In this document: piece after piece, positions 8,477-16,607 of the stretch
How the letters are laid out: every line of letters starts with the position of its first letter
How positions within the stretch are numbered: the first letter of the stretch is position 1
Source: Caballeronia sp. TF1N1
GTDB taxonomy: Bacteria > Pseudomonadota > Gammaproteobacteria > Burkholderiales > Burkholderiaceae
Length of the DNA: 64,000 bases
NCBI RefSeq assembly: GCF_022878925.1
Contig: NZ_CP084633.1
Span: forward strand, 1-64,000
Direction: 5' to 3'
Made by a program: the position numbers and the translations under genes
Notes under the pieces: model-generated
Told to the model about the DNA's origin: nothing
Database searches by the model: none
Seen by the model: the letters and a program-made list of their open reading frames with translations, nothing else

Positions 8477-10066
8477 ATGGCGAACAGGTACGACGCGGTG
8501 ATCATCGGCGCGGGACACAACGGCCTCGTGTGCGGTGCTTATCTCGCGCGCAAAGGCTTCAAGGTATGTCTGCTTGAACGGCGCGAACTCGCAGGCGGCG
8601 CGGCCGTCAGCGAAGCGGTGTGGCCGGGGTATCGCGTATCGACCGCGTCCTACACGATGGCGTTGTTGCAGCCGCGTATCATCCGCGAACTCGAGCTTGC
8701 GAAGTACGGCTACGAGATCGTCGTGCCGCCGCCCATGCTGCATCTCTATGGCGATGGCAAGAGCCTTGTGTTTCGCGGGGAAGGCGAACGGCTTCATGCG
8801 GATATCGCGCGCTTTAGCCGCGCCGATGCCGATGCATACGGTAAGTATCGCGCGCATATGGCTCGGCTCGGCAAGGTCGTCGCCGAGATGCTCTGGGAGA
8901 TTCCGCCCGATCCCGCCGATGCCGCGCTCGGCGCGCGCGGGCGTTTGCTTGGATTCGCCTGGCGTTTCCGCGATATGGGCGAGCAGTTCTACGACTTGTA
9001 CGACGTACTCACGTTGAGCGCGCGCGATTACCTGTCGCGCTGGTTCGAGTCCGATCAGATGATCGCGGCGCTGGGCTTCTACGCCTCGTGCGGCGGAGCG
9101 GCCACGAGCATCTGCTCGCCCGGCTCGGCGTATGTGTTGCTGCGCGGCTTCATTCGCGATCACACCACGAGCGAGGGGCCGGCGGGCTTCGTGCGTGGCG
9201 GCATGGGTTCCATCTCCGAAGCCATCGCGGCATCGGGGCGGGCGCATGGCATGGAGGTGCGTTGCAATGCGCCGGTGGCGTCGGTGGAGATAAGCGGCGG
9301 ACGAGCGACGGGCGTGCGGCTCGCATCGGGCGAATCGATCGAAGCGGGCTGCGTCATATCGAACGTGGCGACCAAAATCCTGTTTCAGCAACTCGTCGAT
9401 GCGGATCACGTGCCGCCTGAATTTCTCGCGCGTGTCGCGCAGATACGCGACCGTTCCACCGCGTTCAAAGTGAATCTCGCGTTGCGACGCCTGCCCACTT
9501 TCACGGATTTCGATTCCAATGCAGCAGGTTTTGCTTATCCCGCGCAAGTTCGTATCGGACCTTCGGTGGAGTATCTCGAACGCGCGTGGGATGCATCCAA
9601 GTACGGCGAGATATCGCCGCGACCGCCGCTCGTCGTGTTGACGCCAAGCGTGATGGACCCGAGCGTCGCGCCTGCGGGCAAGCATCTGATGAGCATCTTC
9701 GGCCAGCATGCGCCTTATACGTTACGCGAAGGAACATGGGACACGCAGCGCGAACGTCTCTTTCATATCGTGCTCGATACGCTTGCGTTGCATGCGCCCG
9801 ATATTCGCGACTGCATCGACGATGCGCAAGTGCTTTCGCCCGCCGATCTGGAGCGCATCTTCGCGCTGCCGGGCGGTCATGTGCATCACGGTGAACTGAG
9901 CGCGGATCAGATCTTCTTCAGGCGGCCGGTGCAGGGCGCCGCGGACTATCGCACACCGGTGAAGGGACTCTATCAATGCGGGGCATCCGTGCATCCGGGC
10001 GGCGGCGTGACGGGTGTGCCCGGCCACAACGCGGCGCAGGTCGTGATGCGCAGCGAGCGTCACTGA
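8477..10066 (+). CDS. FAD-dependent oxidoreductase (phytoene desaturase/PYROXD2-like)
   Basis: 529 residues. The N-terminal Rossmann motif is YDAVIIGAGHNGLVCGAYLA, followed by a Glu-Arg nucleotide-ribose site (CLLERREL). The C-terminal FAD motif is LYQCGASVHPGGGVTGVPGHNA. This matches the NAD(P)/FAD-dependent COG1233 group, whose bacterial members are mostly uncharacterised. It sits between the permease and ATPase genes of one importer, so it probably acts on the imported compound or its product. Confidence 0.85.
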   Translation: MANRYDAVIIGAGHNGLVCGAYLARKGFKVCLLERRELAGGAAVSEAVWPGYRVSTASYTMALLQPRIIRELELAKYGYEIVVPPPMLHLYGDGKSLVFRGEGERLHADIARFSRADADAYGKYRAHMARLGKVVAEMLWEIPPDPADAALGARGRLLGFAWRFRDMGEQFYDLYDVLTLSARDYLSRWFESDQMIAALGFYASCGGAATSICSPGSAYVLLRGFIRDHTTSEGPAGFVRGGMGSISEAIAASGRAHGMEVRCNAPVASVEISGGRATGVRLASGESIEAGCVISNVATKILFQQLVDADHVPPEFLARVAQIRDRSTAFKVNLALRRLPTFTDFDSNAAGFAYPAQVRIGPSVEYLERAWDASKYGEISPRPPLVVLTPSVMDPSVAPAGKHLMSIFGQHAPYTLREGTWDTQRERLFHIVLDTLALHAPDIRDCIDDAQVLSPADLERIFALPGGHVHHGELSADQIFFRRPVQGAADYRTPVKGLYQCGASVHPGGGVTGVPGHNAAQVVMRSERH

Positions 10067-10091
10067 GCGGCATCACTCACGGAATCCGACG

Positions 10092-11186
10092 ATGAACATG
10101 ATCGAACTGAAGCAGGTCTCGCGGCGCTACGGCGAAGTGCAGGCGCTCGCGCCGCTCGACTTCAGCGTGAAGCAAGGCGAGTTCGTCACGCTGCTCGGCC
10201 CTAGCGGCTCCGGCAAGACTACGCTGCTCAACGTAATAGCGGGCATGGTCACGCCATCGTCCGGGCAGATTTTCGTGCGCGGCGTCGACATCACGAATGC
10301 GCCGCCGAGTGCCCGCGGACTCGGCATGGTGTTTCAGAACTATGCGCTGATGCCGCACATGACCGTGTTCGACAACATTGCGTTCCCGCTGCGCGTGCGC
10401 AAGATGCCGAAGGACGAGATTCGCCGCAAGGTAAGGGACGTGCTCGACATGGTGCGCTTGCCCGACATCGCGATGCGCAAGCCGAAGGAACTGTCGGGTG
10501 GCCAGCAGCAACGTGTGTCGCTTGCGCGTTGCATCGTCTATAACCCGGCGTTGATCTTGCTCGATGAACCGCTCGGCGCACTCGACAAGAAGCTGCGCGA
10601 ACAGATGCAACTCGAGATTCGCCGGCTGCATGCGGAACTCGGCATCACGATGCTCAACGTCACGCACGATCAGGACGAGGCGCTTTCGATGTCGGACCGC
10701 ATCGTGCTCATGAATCAGGGGCGCGTCGAACAGATCGCGACGCCCGACGAGCTGTATCGTTCGCCGCGCACGGCGTTCGCGGCGAGCTTTATCGGCACGG
10801 CCAATCTGATCTCGGGCACCGTGCAGGACGACATCGGGACGCATGTGGTCGTGTCGACTCCGCTTGGCATGCTGCGCGCCGCGACGGCATCGCAGACGAT
10901 GTCGCGCGGTGCGGCCGTGAAGCTACTGGTGCGACCGGAAAGCGTGCGAATGACGTCCGCGCATCGGCCGCCTGACGATCATGCTGTCGATGGCATTTGT
11001 CATTCCGGCACCCTCGAAGACTCGATCACGCTCGGCAGCGTCGTGCGTCATCACGTGCGTCTTGCCGACGATACGCAGATCGTCGTGCAGCAACAGGGCA
11101 CACGGCGGCGCGCCGAACATGAGCGCGGCGCACCGGTGCTCGTCGACTGGGCGCCGGAGGATTGCCAGATCATTCTTCAAGACTAA
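10092..11186 (+). CDS. ABC transporter ATPase (PotA-like)
   Basis: 364 residues and the energy subunit of the polyamine-type importer. Walker A is GPSGSGKTTLL near residue 38, the signature is LSGGQQQRVSLARCIV, Walker B is LILLDEPLGALD and the switch His is in VTHDQDEAL. A TOBE-type domain fills residues from about 240. It is 26 bases from the oxidoreductase gene and in the same operon. Confidence 0.93.
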   Translation: MNMIELKQVSRRYGEVQALAPLDFSVKQGEFVTLLGPSGSGKTTLLNVIAGMVTPSSGQIFVRGVDITNAPPSARGLGMVFQNYALMPHMTVFDNIAFPLRVRKMPKDEIRRKVRDVLDMVRLPDIAMRKPKELSGGQQQRVSLARCIVYNPALILLDEPLGALDKKLREQMQLEIRRLHAELGITMLNVTHDQDEALSMSDRIVLMNQGRVEQIATPDELYRSPRTAFAASFIGTANLISGTVQDDIGTHVVVSTPLGMLRAATASQTMSRGAAVKLLVRPESVRMTSAHRPPDDHAVDGICHSGTLEDSITLGSVVRHHVRLADDTQIVVQQQGTRRRAEHERGAPVLVDWAPEDCQIILQD

Positions 11187-11243
11187 ATACGCGCGACAAG
11201 CGCGCCTCGCCGTGCGAGGTTTCGAATTTCGTGGAGAGCATGT

Positions 11244-12884
11244 ATGAAGACACAGTCGCCGACCGTGGCGGACGAACTCGTCCGTCGAAAGCGTCAGGAG
11301 CAACTCGCATTGCCTGAATCGCTCGGAGATTTCGTGCGCGAACAGGCCGCGCTATATGGCGACAAGACCGCTGCGGTGTGGTTCGATCGCAGTATCGAGA
11401 TGACGTATGCGCAAATCGATCGCGCGGCTTCACAGCTTGCCGATTCATTCGTCAGGCGCGGTATTCGCAAGGGCTGTCACGTTGGACTGATGTTGAAGAA
11501 CATGCCCGAGTTTCCCATCTCGTGGATCGCGCTGGGTCGTATCGGCGCGGTCATGGTGCCCGTGAACACCGCCTACACGCAGGACGAAATGATGTTCGTC
11601 CTTACCGATGCCGACGTGCAGTATCTTGTGATCGACGCCGAATTCCTGCCGCGTCTCGCCGATGCGCCCACGCTGCCCGCACTGCTTGCATGGGAACGTG
11701 TGATCGTGTGCGGCGAGAGCGAGCATCCGCTGCAATGGCAGGCTTTGCTCGATGCGGGCAGCGCCATGTTCAATGCGCCCGGAACGATGTCGCGCAACGA
11801 CCTGTTGAATCTGCAATACACCTCAGGCACGACGGGCTTTCCGAAGGGCTGCATGCTGACTCACGATTACTGGATGATTCATTGCCACGGTGCGGCGCGT
11901 AACAGGCGCGGGCCGGAAGCGGGCATCGAGAACGTGTTGATCTGGGCGCCGTTCTTCTACATGGACCCGATGTGGCAGTTCCTGATGACGCTTAAGCTCG
12001 GCGGCACCGCGTACATTGCCGAGCGCATGAGCCTCACGCGCTTCATGTCGTGGCTCATCGATTATCGGATTCACTACTGCATCTTTCCCGAGCCTGCCTT
12101 GAGCGCGCATCCACAGAGCGAACGCGACGCCGATGTATGCCTGAAGTATGTGAGCATCTACGGATGGACCAGAAGCGCGCGCGAAGAAGTGCAGGCGCGC
12201 TTCAACGTGATTGCCCGCGAAGGCTTCGGCATGACCGAAGTAGGAACGGGCGCACTCGTGCCCGCGTGGGCCCATGAAGAGGCGCTCGAACGCACTTGCG
12301 GTCTGCCTGCCCCGTTTCGTGAACTGCAGGTTCGTCGCGATGACGGCAGTATCGCCGATATAGATGAAGTCGGTGAACTCTGGATTCGCGGGCGCGGCAT
12401 TTTATGGGGCTACTACAAGCGTCCAGAGGCCAACGCCGAGAGTTTCGATGGCGACTGGTTTCGCACGGGCGATCTGTTTCGACGCGATGCAAAGGGCTTT
12501 TATTTCATCGTGGGACGCATCAAGGAGATGATCAAGCGCTCGGGCGAGAATGTCTCGGCAACCGAAGTCGAGACCGTTCTACGCAGCATGGATGCGATCG
12601 ATGAAGCCGCAGTCGTGCCGGTGCCCGATCCGCTGCGTCGCGAGGAAGTGAAGGCGTACCTCAAGTTGCGCGAAGGACTCACGCATAGCGACGTTCCGCC
12701 CGCGGCGGTGTTCGAGCATTGCGCGCTGCATCTCGCGTCGTTCAAGGTGCCGCGTTATCTGCAATATATCGTCGGCGATTTTCCGCGTACGCCTTCGCGC
12801 AAGATCGCGAAAAAACGCCTGATTGCCGAGACAACCGATCCGTTCGTCGATACCTTCGATCGTCAGGAGTCGCGTTGGCGGTAA
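11244..12884 (+). CDS. AMP-forming acyl-CoA ligase (CaiC-like)
   Basis: Activates a carboxylic acid to its CoA thioester with ATP. 546 residues; GGAGAG lies ahead of ATG 11244. The P-loop-like motif is LQYTSGTTGFPKGCMLTH, and the A8-type motif is GRIKEMIKRSGENVSATEVE with the catalytic Lys in PSRKIAKKRL near the end. The sequence resembles crotonobetaine/carnitine-CoA ligases. Following an aldehyde dehydrogenase, it could activate the acid that the dehydrogenase makes; that link is inference. Confidence 0.9.
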   Translation: MKTQSPTVADELVRRKRQEQLALPESLGDFVREQAALYGDKTAAVWFDRSIEMTYAQIDRAASQLADSFVRRGIRKGCHVGLMLKNMPEFPISWIALGRIGAVMVPVNTAYTQDEMMFVLTDADVQYLVIDAEFLPRLADAPTLPALLAWERVIVCGESEHPLQWQALLDAGSAMFNAPGTMSRNDLLNLQYTSGTTGFPKGCMLTHDYWMIHCHGAARNRRGPEAGIENVLIWAPFFYMDPMWQFLMTLKLGGTAYIAERMSLTRFMSWLIDYRIHYCIFPEPALSAHPQSERDADVCLKYVSIYGWTRSAREEVQARFNVIAREGFGMTEVGTGALVPAWAHEEALERTCGLPAPFRELQVRRDDGSIADIDEVGELWIRGRGILWGYYKRPEANAESFDGDWFRTGDLFRRDAKGFYFIVGRIKEMIKRSGENVSATEVETVLRSMDAIDEAAVVPVPDPLRREEVKAYLKLREGLTHSDVPPAAVFEHCALHLASFKVPRYLQYIVGDFPRTPSRKIAKKRLIAETTDPFVDTFDRQESRWR

Positions 12885-12909
12885 CGCCAGACGCTTGCCG
12901 GAGCTGCCC

Positions 12910-13761
12910 ATGTTCGTGGACTTTTCGAGCCGTCCTCCGTCGTTGCAGTTCGACGGTCCTGTCACTCATCTGGCGAATTATCGGCGCGTGTACGAGGGTA
13001 CGGAGCGTCAAGTCGCGAGTGCGAATGGTGTCGATCCACTCGACGACTATCTCGCGACTTACGAGCGACTGAAAGCGCGACATGTCGTGTTGAAGGCGCG
13101 CGATCTCACCAGCACGTTCGGCGTGAAGATAGCGAACGACCACGTGGCTGCGTTTTGTCACACGCATGGCGAGCGCTACATCGGCTTTGCAGGCGTCGAT
13201 CCGCATAAAGGCGATGCGGCGGTCGCGGAGTTCGAGACGGCGGTGCGCGAACTCGGTCTGCGTGGGTTGAATGTGCAGGGCTTCGAGCATAAGTTGGCTA
13301 TCGACGATCCCTTGCTGTTTCCGCTTTATCGCAAATGTGTCGAATTGGACGTGCCGGTGAATATTCATTGCGGCACGAACTTCTCGACGCATACCTCGAT
13401 GATGCATGGCCATCCTGCCGCGCTCGACCGCGTGATGATGTCGTTGCCCGCGTTGCGGGTATGCGCTTCGCCGCCGGGATGGCCGTGGGTGCATGAACTG
13501 CTTGCGGTGGCGTGGCGGCATCCGAATGTATGGATAGGCACCGTGGCTGTGCGGCCGAAGCTACTTGCCACCGCGCACTCGGGTTACGAGCCGCTTTTGC
13601 AATACGGCAAGACAGTGCTTAAGAAGCGCATGATCTTCGGGTCCGCGTTTCCGATGATGCCGGTCGATAAGGCTTTGCAGGAGTTCGATGCGCTTGGAAT
13701 GGCGGATCAGGTTCGCGAGGATTGGCTCTGCAACAATGCGGTGCAGTTCCTTGGAGGCTAA
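12910..13761 (+). CDS. Amidohydrolase-fold protein lacking usual metal ligands
   Basis: 283 residues from ATG 12910, preceded by GGAG; a longer frame overlaps the ligase. It aligns by eye with COG2159 amidohydrolases (LRGLNVQGFEHKLAIDDP, DVPVNIHCG, AWRHPNVWIG). The N-terminal His-x-His metal site is replaced by VDFSSRPP. The His usually seen before GxPW is Ser187 (CASPPGWPW), and the Asp usually in GSD(Y/W)P is Ala246 (GSAFP). His153 remains. The fold is likely kept, but the normal metal-dependent chemistry is doubtful. Last gene of the operon. Confidence 0.8.
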   Translation: MFVDFSSRPPSLQFDGPVTHLANYRRVYEGTERQVASANGVDPLDDYLATYERLKARHVVLKARDLTSTFGVKIANDHVAAFCHTHGERYIGFAGVDPHKGDAAVAEFETAVRELGLRGLNVQGFEHKLAIDDPLLFPLYRKCVELDVPVNIHCGTNFSTHTSMMHGHPAALDRVMMSLPALRVCASPPGWPWVHELLAVAWRHPNVWIGTVAVRPKLLATAHSGYEPLLQYGKTVLKKRMIFGSAFPMMPVDKALQEFDALGMADQVREDWLCNNAVQFLGG

Positions 13762-13858
13762 AGCGCCCGCGTCGTGAATGAATGAAAGGCGGTACGCGTG
13801 TTGCTGACAGTGAACGTCGTCTGACCTTCAAACCAGCGCTCAGCCCACAAGGAACACG

Positions 13859-14167
13859 ATGGAACCGATGAAGCCCATGAAACCCATGACGCCGATGCAA
13901 CCGATGGAGCCCATGAAGCCGATGGAACATTGGTGGCCGGACAATCTCGGCGAGCCGCAAACGAGTGGTGCACAGAACGGTCTGCGCTACGCCTTCTTTG
14001 CGGATGCGAAGCGACTTTTAATCGAAGACAACGGCACGTTAAAGACTTATGACAGCGCGGACCATTGCATTAGCGGGGTGTCGCAAGGAAGTAGCACAGG
14101 GCATGGCCCTGCGTTTACCAGTCAGAATGGCGTGGTAGACCTTACAACATTGAAGGAGATTAAGTAG
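13859..14167 (+). CDS. Small protein with N-terminal Met-x-Pro repeats
   Basis: 102 residues; AAGGA precedes the ATG. The N-terminus is seven Met-x-Pro triplets (x is Glu, Lys, Thr or Gln). A compact domain begins at HWWPDNLGEPQTSG and continues with YAFFADAKRLLIEDNGTLKTYDSAD. The C-terminal part looks like a conserved uncharacterised bacterial domain. No signal peptide or membrane helix is seen, so it is probably cytosolic. The function is unknown. Confidence 0.75.
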   Translation: MEPMKPMKPMTPMQPMEPMKPMEHWWPDNLGEPQTSGAQNGLRYAFFADAKRLLIEDNGTLKTYDSADHCISGVSQGSSTGHGPAFTSQNGVVDLTTLKEIK

Positions 14168-14310
14168 CTGGCTTGTCAGGGATGTCTTCCAACAAGGACC
14201 GGAAATTTTTTTTCGATGCGTGTCAACACACAGCGTGGCGAGGCGTTAAGCAAGTACTCGCGGTACTTAAGCCGCGACACTGTTAAACAACCACGAAGGG
14301 CCTGACCGCC

Positions 14311-14529
14311 ATGAAAAAGCAACTTGTTGCCGCATCGATCGCCGCTTTGTTTTCCGTTGGTGTATTCGCACAAGCTTCGGCGCCTGCCGTAGCCCCTGCA
14401 GCTCCGGCTGCCACGACGGCCGACGCCGCGCAGCTCGCAAGTGGAACCAAGACTAAAAAGCATCACCGCAAGCATCACAAGAACACGACGAAGGCTGCCC
14501 CGATCCCGTCGTCGGCACCGAAGCCCTAA
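14311..14529 (+). CDS. Small secreted Ala-rich, His/Lys-tailed protein
   Basis: 72 residues. A clear signal peptide (MKKQLVAASIAALFSVGVFA) is followed by an Ala/Pro-rich stretch and a basic KTKKHHRKHHKNTTK segment. The layout resembles acid-shock and small periplasmic histidine-rich proteins, which may bind metal or anionic polymers. That assignment is by composition only. Confidence 0.7.
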   Translation: MKKQLVAASIAALFSVGVFAQASAPAVAPAAPAATTADAAQLASGTKTKKHHRKHHKNTTKAAPIPSSAPKP

Positions 14530-14615
14530 GCTTTAGGGTGTCGGATTCGCTTCGTTCGGCAGTGGTTCAGGGTTGAAACGATCGAACGAGGTGACGGAGT
14601 ATTCAAAGTGCGGCT

Positions 14616-14655
14616 TAAAGGCGCGATACCTGCGCCTTTAGGCCGTTTTCGTTTG
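14616..14655 (+). terminator. Intrinsic terminator-like hairpin
   Basis: TAAAGGCGC at 14616-14624 and GCGCCTTTA at 14632-14640 form a perfect nine-base stem with a seven-base loop, followed by a T-rich tract (GTTTTCGTTT). It lies about 90 bases after the small secreted protein gene. Confidence 0.6.
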
Positions 14656-14794
14656 CGCTTCCTGGTTGAGTTCTTAAAGCATCGTTGGTGCGGTTTCGTC
14701 GACCACGCGCGAACATTGCCTCAGGCTGCTACTAGCGCTATTCTTGAACCGCTTGCAGTAATCGAATGCTGGTCAATCCGGGGACAACAACTTC

Positions 14795-15274
14795 GTGAAG
14801 CGAACTCTGGCTTTCTGCTGCATTTTTACCTTGAGCGCAATCCTCTGCGCATGCAACAAAGACGGATCGCGAAGCGCGACTCCAGATGCGGGCGCATCAG
14901 CGAGTCAGGCGCCAGCCCAGCCAGGACAGGTCGCGAGCGGTACGCAAGCCGCATCGGCCACGCAGGAACACAGCGCGCCAGCCGCCGTCACCGCTATCAC
15001 CAAAGCGCAATTGCCAGGCGAGGCGACTGAGACACTGCGTCTGATCAAGGCCGGTGGTCCGTTCCCCTTCGCCGAAGACGGTGTCATGTTCCGCAATAGC
15101 GCCGCAATGCTGCCGCAACATCCGCGTGGCTACTACCGCGCCTATACCGTGCGCACGCCGGGCGCGACGGATCGCGGGCAACGACGCATCGTGTGCGGTG
15201 GACAGCGCAAACAGACTAACGACTGCTATTACACTGAAGATTACTACGTCAGTTTCAAGCGTATTGCAGATTGA
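14795..15274 (+). CDS. Lipoprotein with RNase Sa/N1-like domain, catalytic residues altered
   Basis: 159 residues from GTG 14795. A lipoprotein signal ends at Cys20 (SAILCAC). A Ser/Ala/Gln-rich linker reaches about residue 62. Residues 70-157 align with Streptomyces RNase Sa: LPGEATETLRLI, GPFPFAEDGVMFRN, YTVRTPGATDRGQRRIVCG and CYYTEDYYVSF. The catalytic base Glu54 of RNase Sa is Ala116 here (YYRAYTV) and catalytic His85 is Tyr150 (EDYY). The Arg pair at 130-131 is kept. Activity is therefore doubtful. A membrane-anchored binding role or relaxed enzyme is possible. No barstar-like inhibitor is adjacent. Confidence 0.85.
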   Translation: MKRTLAFCCIFTLSAILCACNKDGSRSATPDAGASASQAPAQPGQVASGTQAASATQEHSAPAAVTAITKAQLPGEATETLRLIKAGGPFPFAEDGVMFRNSAAMLPQHPRGYYRAYTVRTPGATDRGQRRIVCGGQRKQTNDCYYTEDYYVSFKRIAD

Positions 15275-15519
15275 TTTGGAATAAGCGGGAATGCCTTGGG
15301 GCGCCTTCTTAAGGACCTCGATTGCTTCTTAGCAATTCTTAAGCGCGCTGCTCGACGTTGGTAATGGCGGTGGGGAATGCTATCGTCATACGTTTAGGTC
15401 GATCGAAGTTTTAGATAGCATCCCCGTCCGTATCGACGAGCGTGAATGATTCTTGAGGCAAGTCGCAGGCAATAACTTCGTATGACCCGCCAACATAATC
15501 GAAGAGCGTGAGTCGACGA

Positions 15520-15969
15520 TCAGTCCTGTGTGCCCGCAAGCCCTAGCAAATAGGCGCGATCTGCCTCCGGCAGCCCGTCAAGCCACTGTTGTTCAGTTCC
15601 AGGCTGAGGCAAGACTTGTCCGTATTCGATCATGTTCGCAGGCGGCAACTCGGAGAGATAAACCCATAAAAAACGCTTTTCCAACTTCGAGATTCGATGA
15701 AGGGATTCCACGATATCGGCAAGCAACCTGGCCTTTTGCTCAGGCGTTCTTCCTGCGCGAATGTGTCCATGCACGAAGATCTGATTCGTATCGATCCGCT
15801 TACCGCCCATGAAATGAGCGCCTCGTGAAATCGCGCTGAACATGACCTGCGCGAAGAAAGTTTGCGCACCCGTGGCTTGACTATGCGCTCGGGTGATTTC
15901 GCGCGCGATGTTTGCTTTCGCGTCATCGGAAAGCAGTCCGTCCGTGACAGATACGAGGTAAGTCGGCAT
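15520..15969 (-). CDS. cis-3-chloroacrylic acid dehalogenase-like tautomerase
   Basis: 149 residues, the same length as cis-CaaD, starting Met-Pro so that Pro becomes the N-terminal catalytic residue. Counting Pro as 1, all six residues known for cis-CaaD are present: Pro1, His28 (RAHSQ), Arg70 and Arg73 (HIRAGRT), Tyr103 (WVYLSE) and Glu114 (MIEYG). C. glutamicum Cg10062 also has all six yet dehalogenates poorly, so the natural substrate stays open; hydratase or tautomerase activity is likely. It is read from the same strand as, and next to, the MarR gene, with AGGGAG ahead of the start. Confidence 0.88.
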   Translation of the reverse strand: MPTYLVSVTDGLLSDDAKANIAREITRAHSQATGAQTFFAQVMFSAISRGAHFMGGKRIDTNQIFVHGHIRAGRTPEQKARLLADIVESLHRISKLEKRFLWVYLSELPPANMIEYGQVLPQPGTEQQWLDGLPEADRAYLLGLAGTQD

Positions 15970-15998
15970 AGGGCGTCTCCCTGGTTAGCGTTTATCCG

Positions 15999-16481
15999 CT
16001 AGCGTTGCATGTCCTTTTCGAAGCGCTCCGCAAATTCATCCGATAAGAGCTTGTCCAGCACGCCGCGCAGTGCTTCGGCTTCGGCGCGGCCCAATGATGA
16101 ATCGAAGATAGCTTGCGCCTTGCGCCACAGAACGTCGGATTCAGCGAGCTTCTCGCGTCCTTCGGGCGTGAGACCAATCGATTTATGCCGCCTGTCGTCA
16201 GGGTTCACCTCGAGTGAGATGAAGCCGTCACGCTCAAGCGGCTTAAGCGTATGCGCGAGCGCGCCCGAATCCATTACCAGCGCTGCAGCGAGCTTGCCGA
16301 CGTTGGTCGGCTCCGATCGCCCGATCTGAGCGAGCACCGCGCGCTGCGTGATTTTCAGGCCGCTTGGCGATATTGCCGCGTCATAGAGTTGTGAAATACG
16401 TCGCGTGGCCTTGCGCAGTGCGGTGCAACTGCAACCGGGTCGCCCGCGATTCACATTCTTTGCCGCCATTTTCGTTGCCAT
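15999..16481 (-). CDS. MarR-family transcriptional regulator
   Basis: 160 residues; ATG 16481-16479 follows AGAGGA with seven-base spacing, and a GTG stands just before it. The winged helix spans about residues 45-110 (ITQRAVLAQIGRSEPTNVGKL, DSGALAHTLKPLERDGFI, DDRRHKSIGLTPEG). A short N-terminal extension contains CSC, which could sense oxidants or electrophiles. It sits between two tautomerase genes and opposite an exporter; MarR proteins of this kind commonly repress such divergons until a phenolic or reactive ligand binds. Confidence 0.9.
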   Translation of the reverse strand: MATKMAAKNVNRGRPGCSCTALRKATRRISQLYDAAISPSGLKITQRAVLAQIGRSEPTNVGKLAAALVMDSGALAHTLKPLERDGFISLEVNPDDRRHKSIGLTPEGREKLAESDVLWRKAQAIFDSSLGRAEAEALRGVLDKLLSDEFAERFEKDMQR

Positions 16482-16522
16482 CACTCATTCCTCTGCGAAG
16501 TTTCCTGCAGAGTCATTATTCC

Positions 16523-16572
16523 ATTATCAGCATATGCAGGCAATTGACAGATTGCAAGCATATGCTGATAAT
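16523..16572. promoter_or_regulatory. MarR-type operator: 22-bp inverted repeats
   Basis: The stretch 16523-16544, read on the minus strand, matches 16551-16572 on the plus strand at 20 of 22 positions, with six bases between. The arms contain ATTATCAGCATATGC and its exact complement, each around the palindrome GCATATGC. It lies in the gap between the divergent MarR and tautomerase genes, with one copy facing each gene. The symmetry and place strongly suggest the MarR protein's operator. Confidence 0.8.
16544..16572 (+). promoter_or_regulatory. Sigma70 promoter of MSAD-like tautomerase/MFS operon
   Basis: TTGACA at 16544-16549, a 17-base spacer and GATAAT at 16567-16572 form a near-consensus promoter. 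Its spacer and -10 box lie entirely within the right-hand operator copy, so regulator binding would block polymerase. The expected transcription start is near 16579, about 30 bases before the ATG. Confidence 0.75.
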
Positions 16573-16607
16573 TTGCCGCACCGGTCCTCATCAAATGGAG
16601 CTCCATC

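Noticed and set aside
8420..9709. 429-codon minus-strand frame opposite the FAD oxidoreductase
   Set aside because: It is an Arg/His-rich shadow of a gene with clear FAD-binding motifs on the plus strand.
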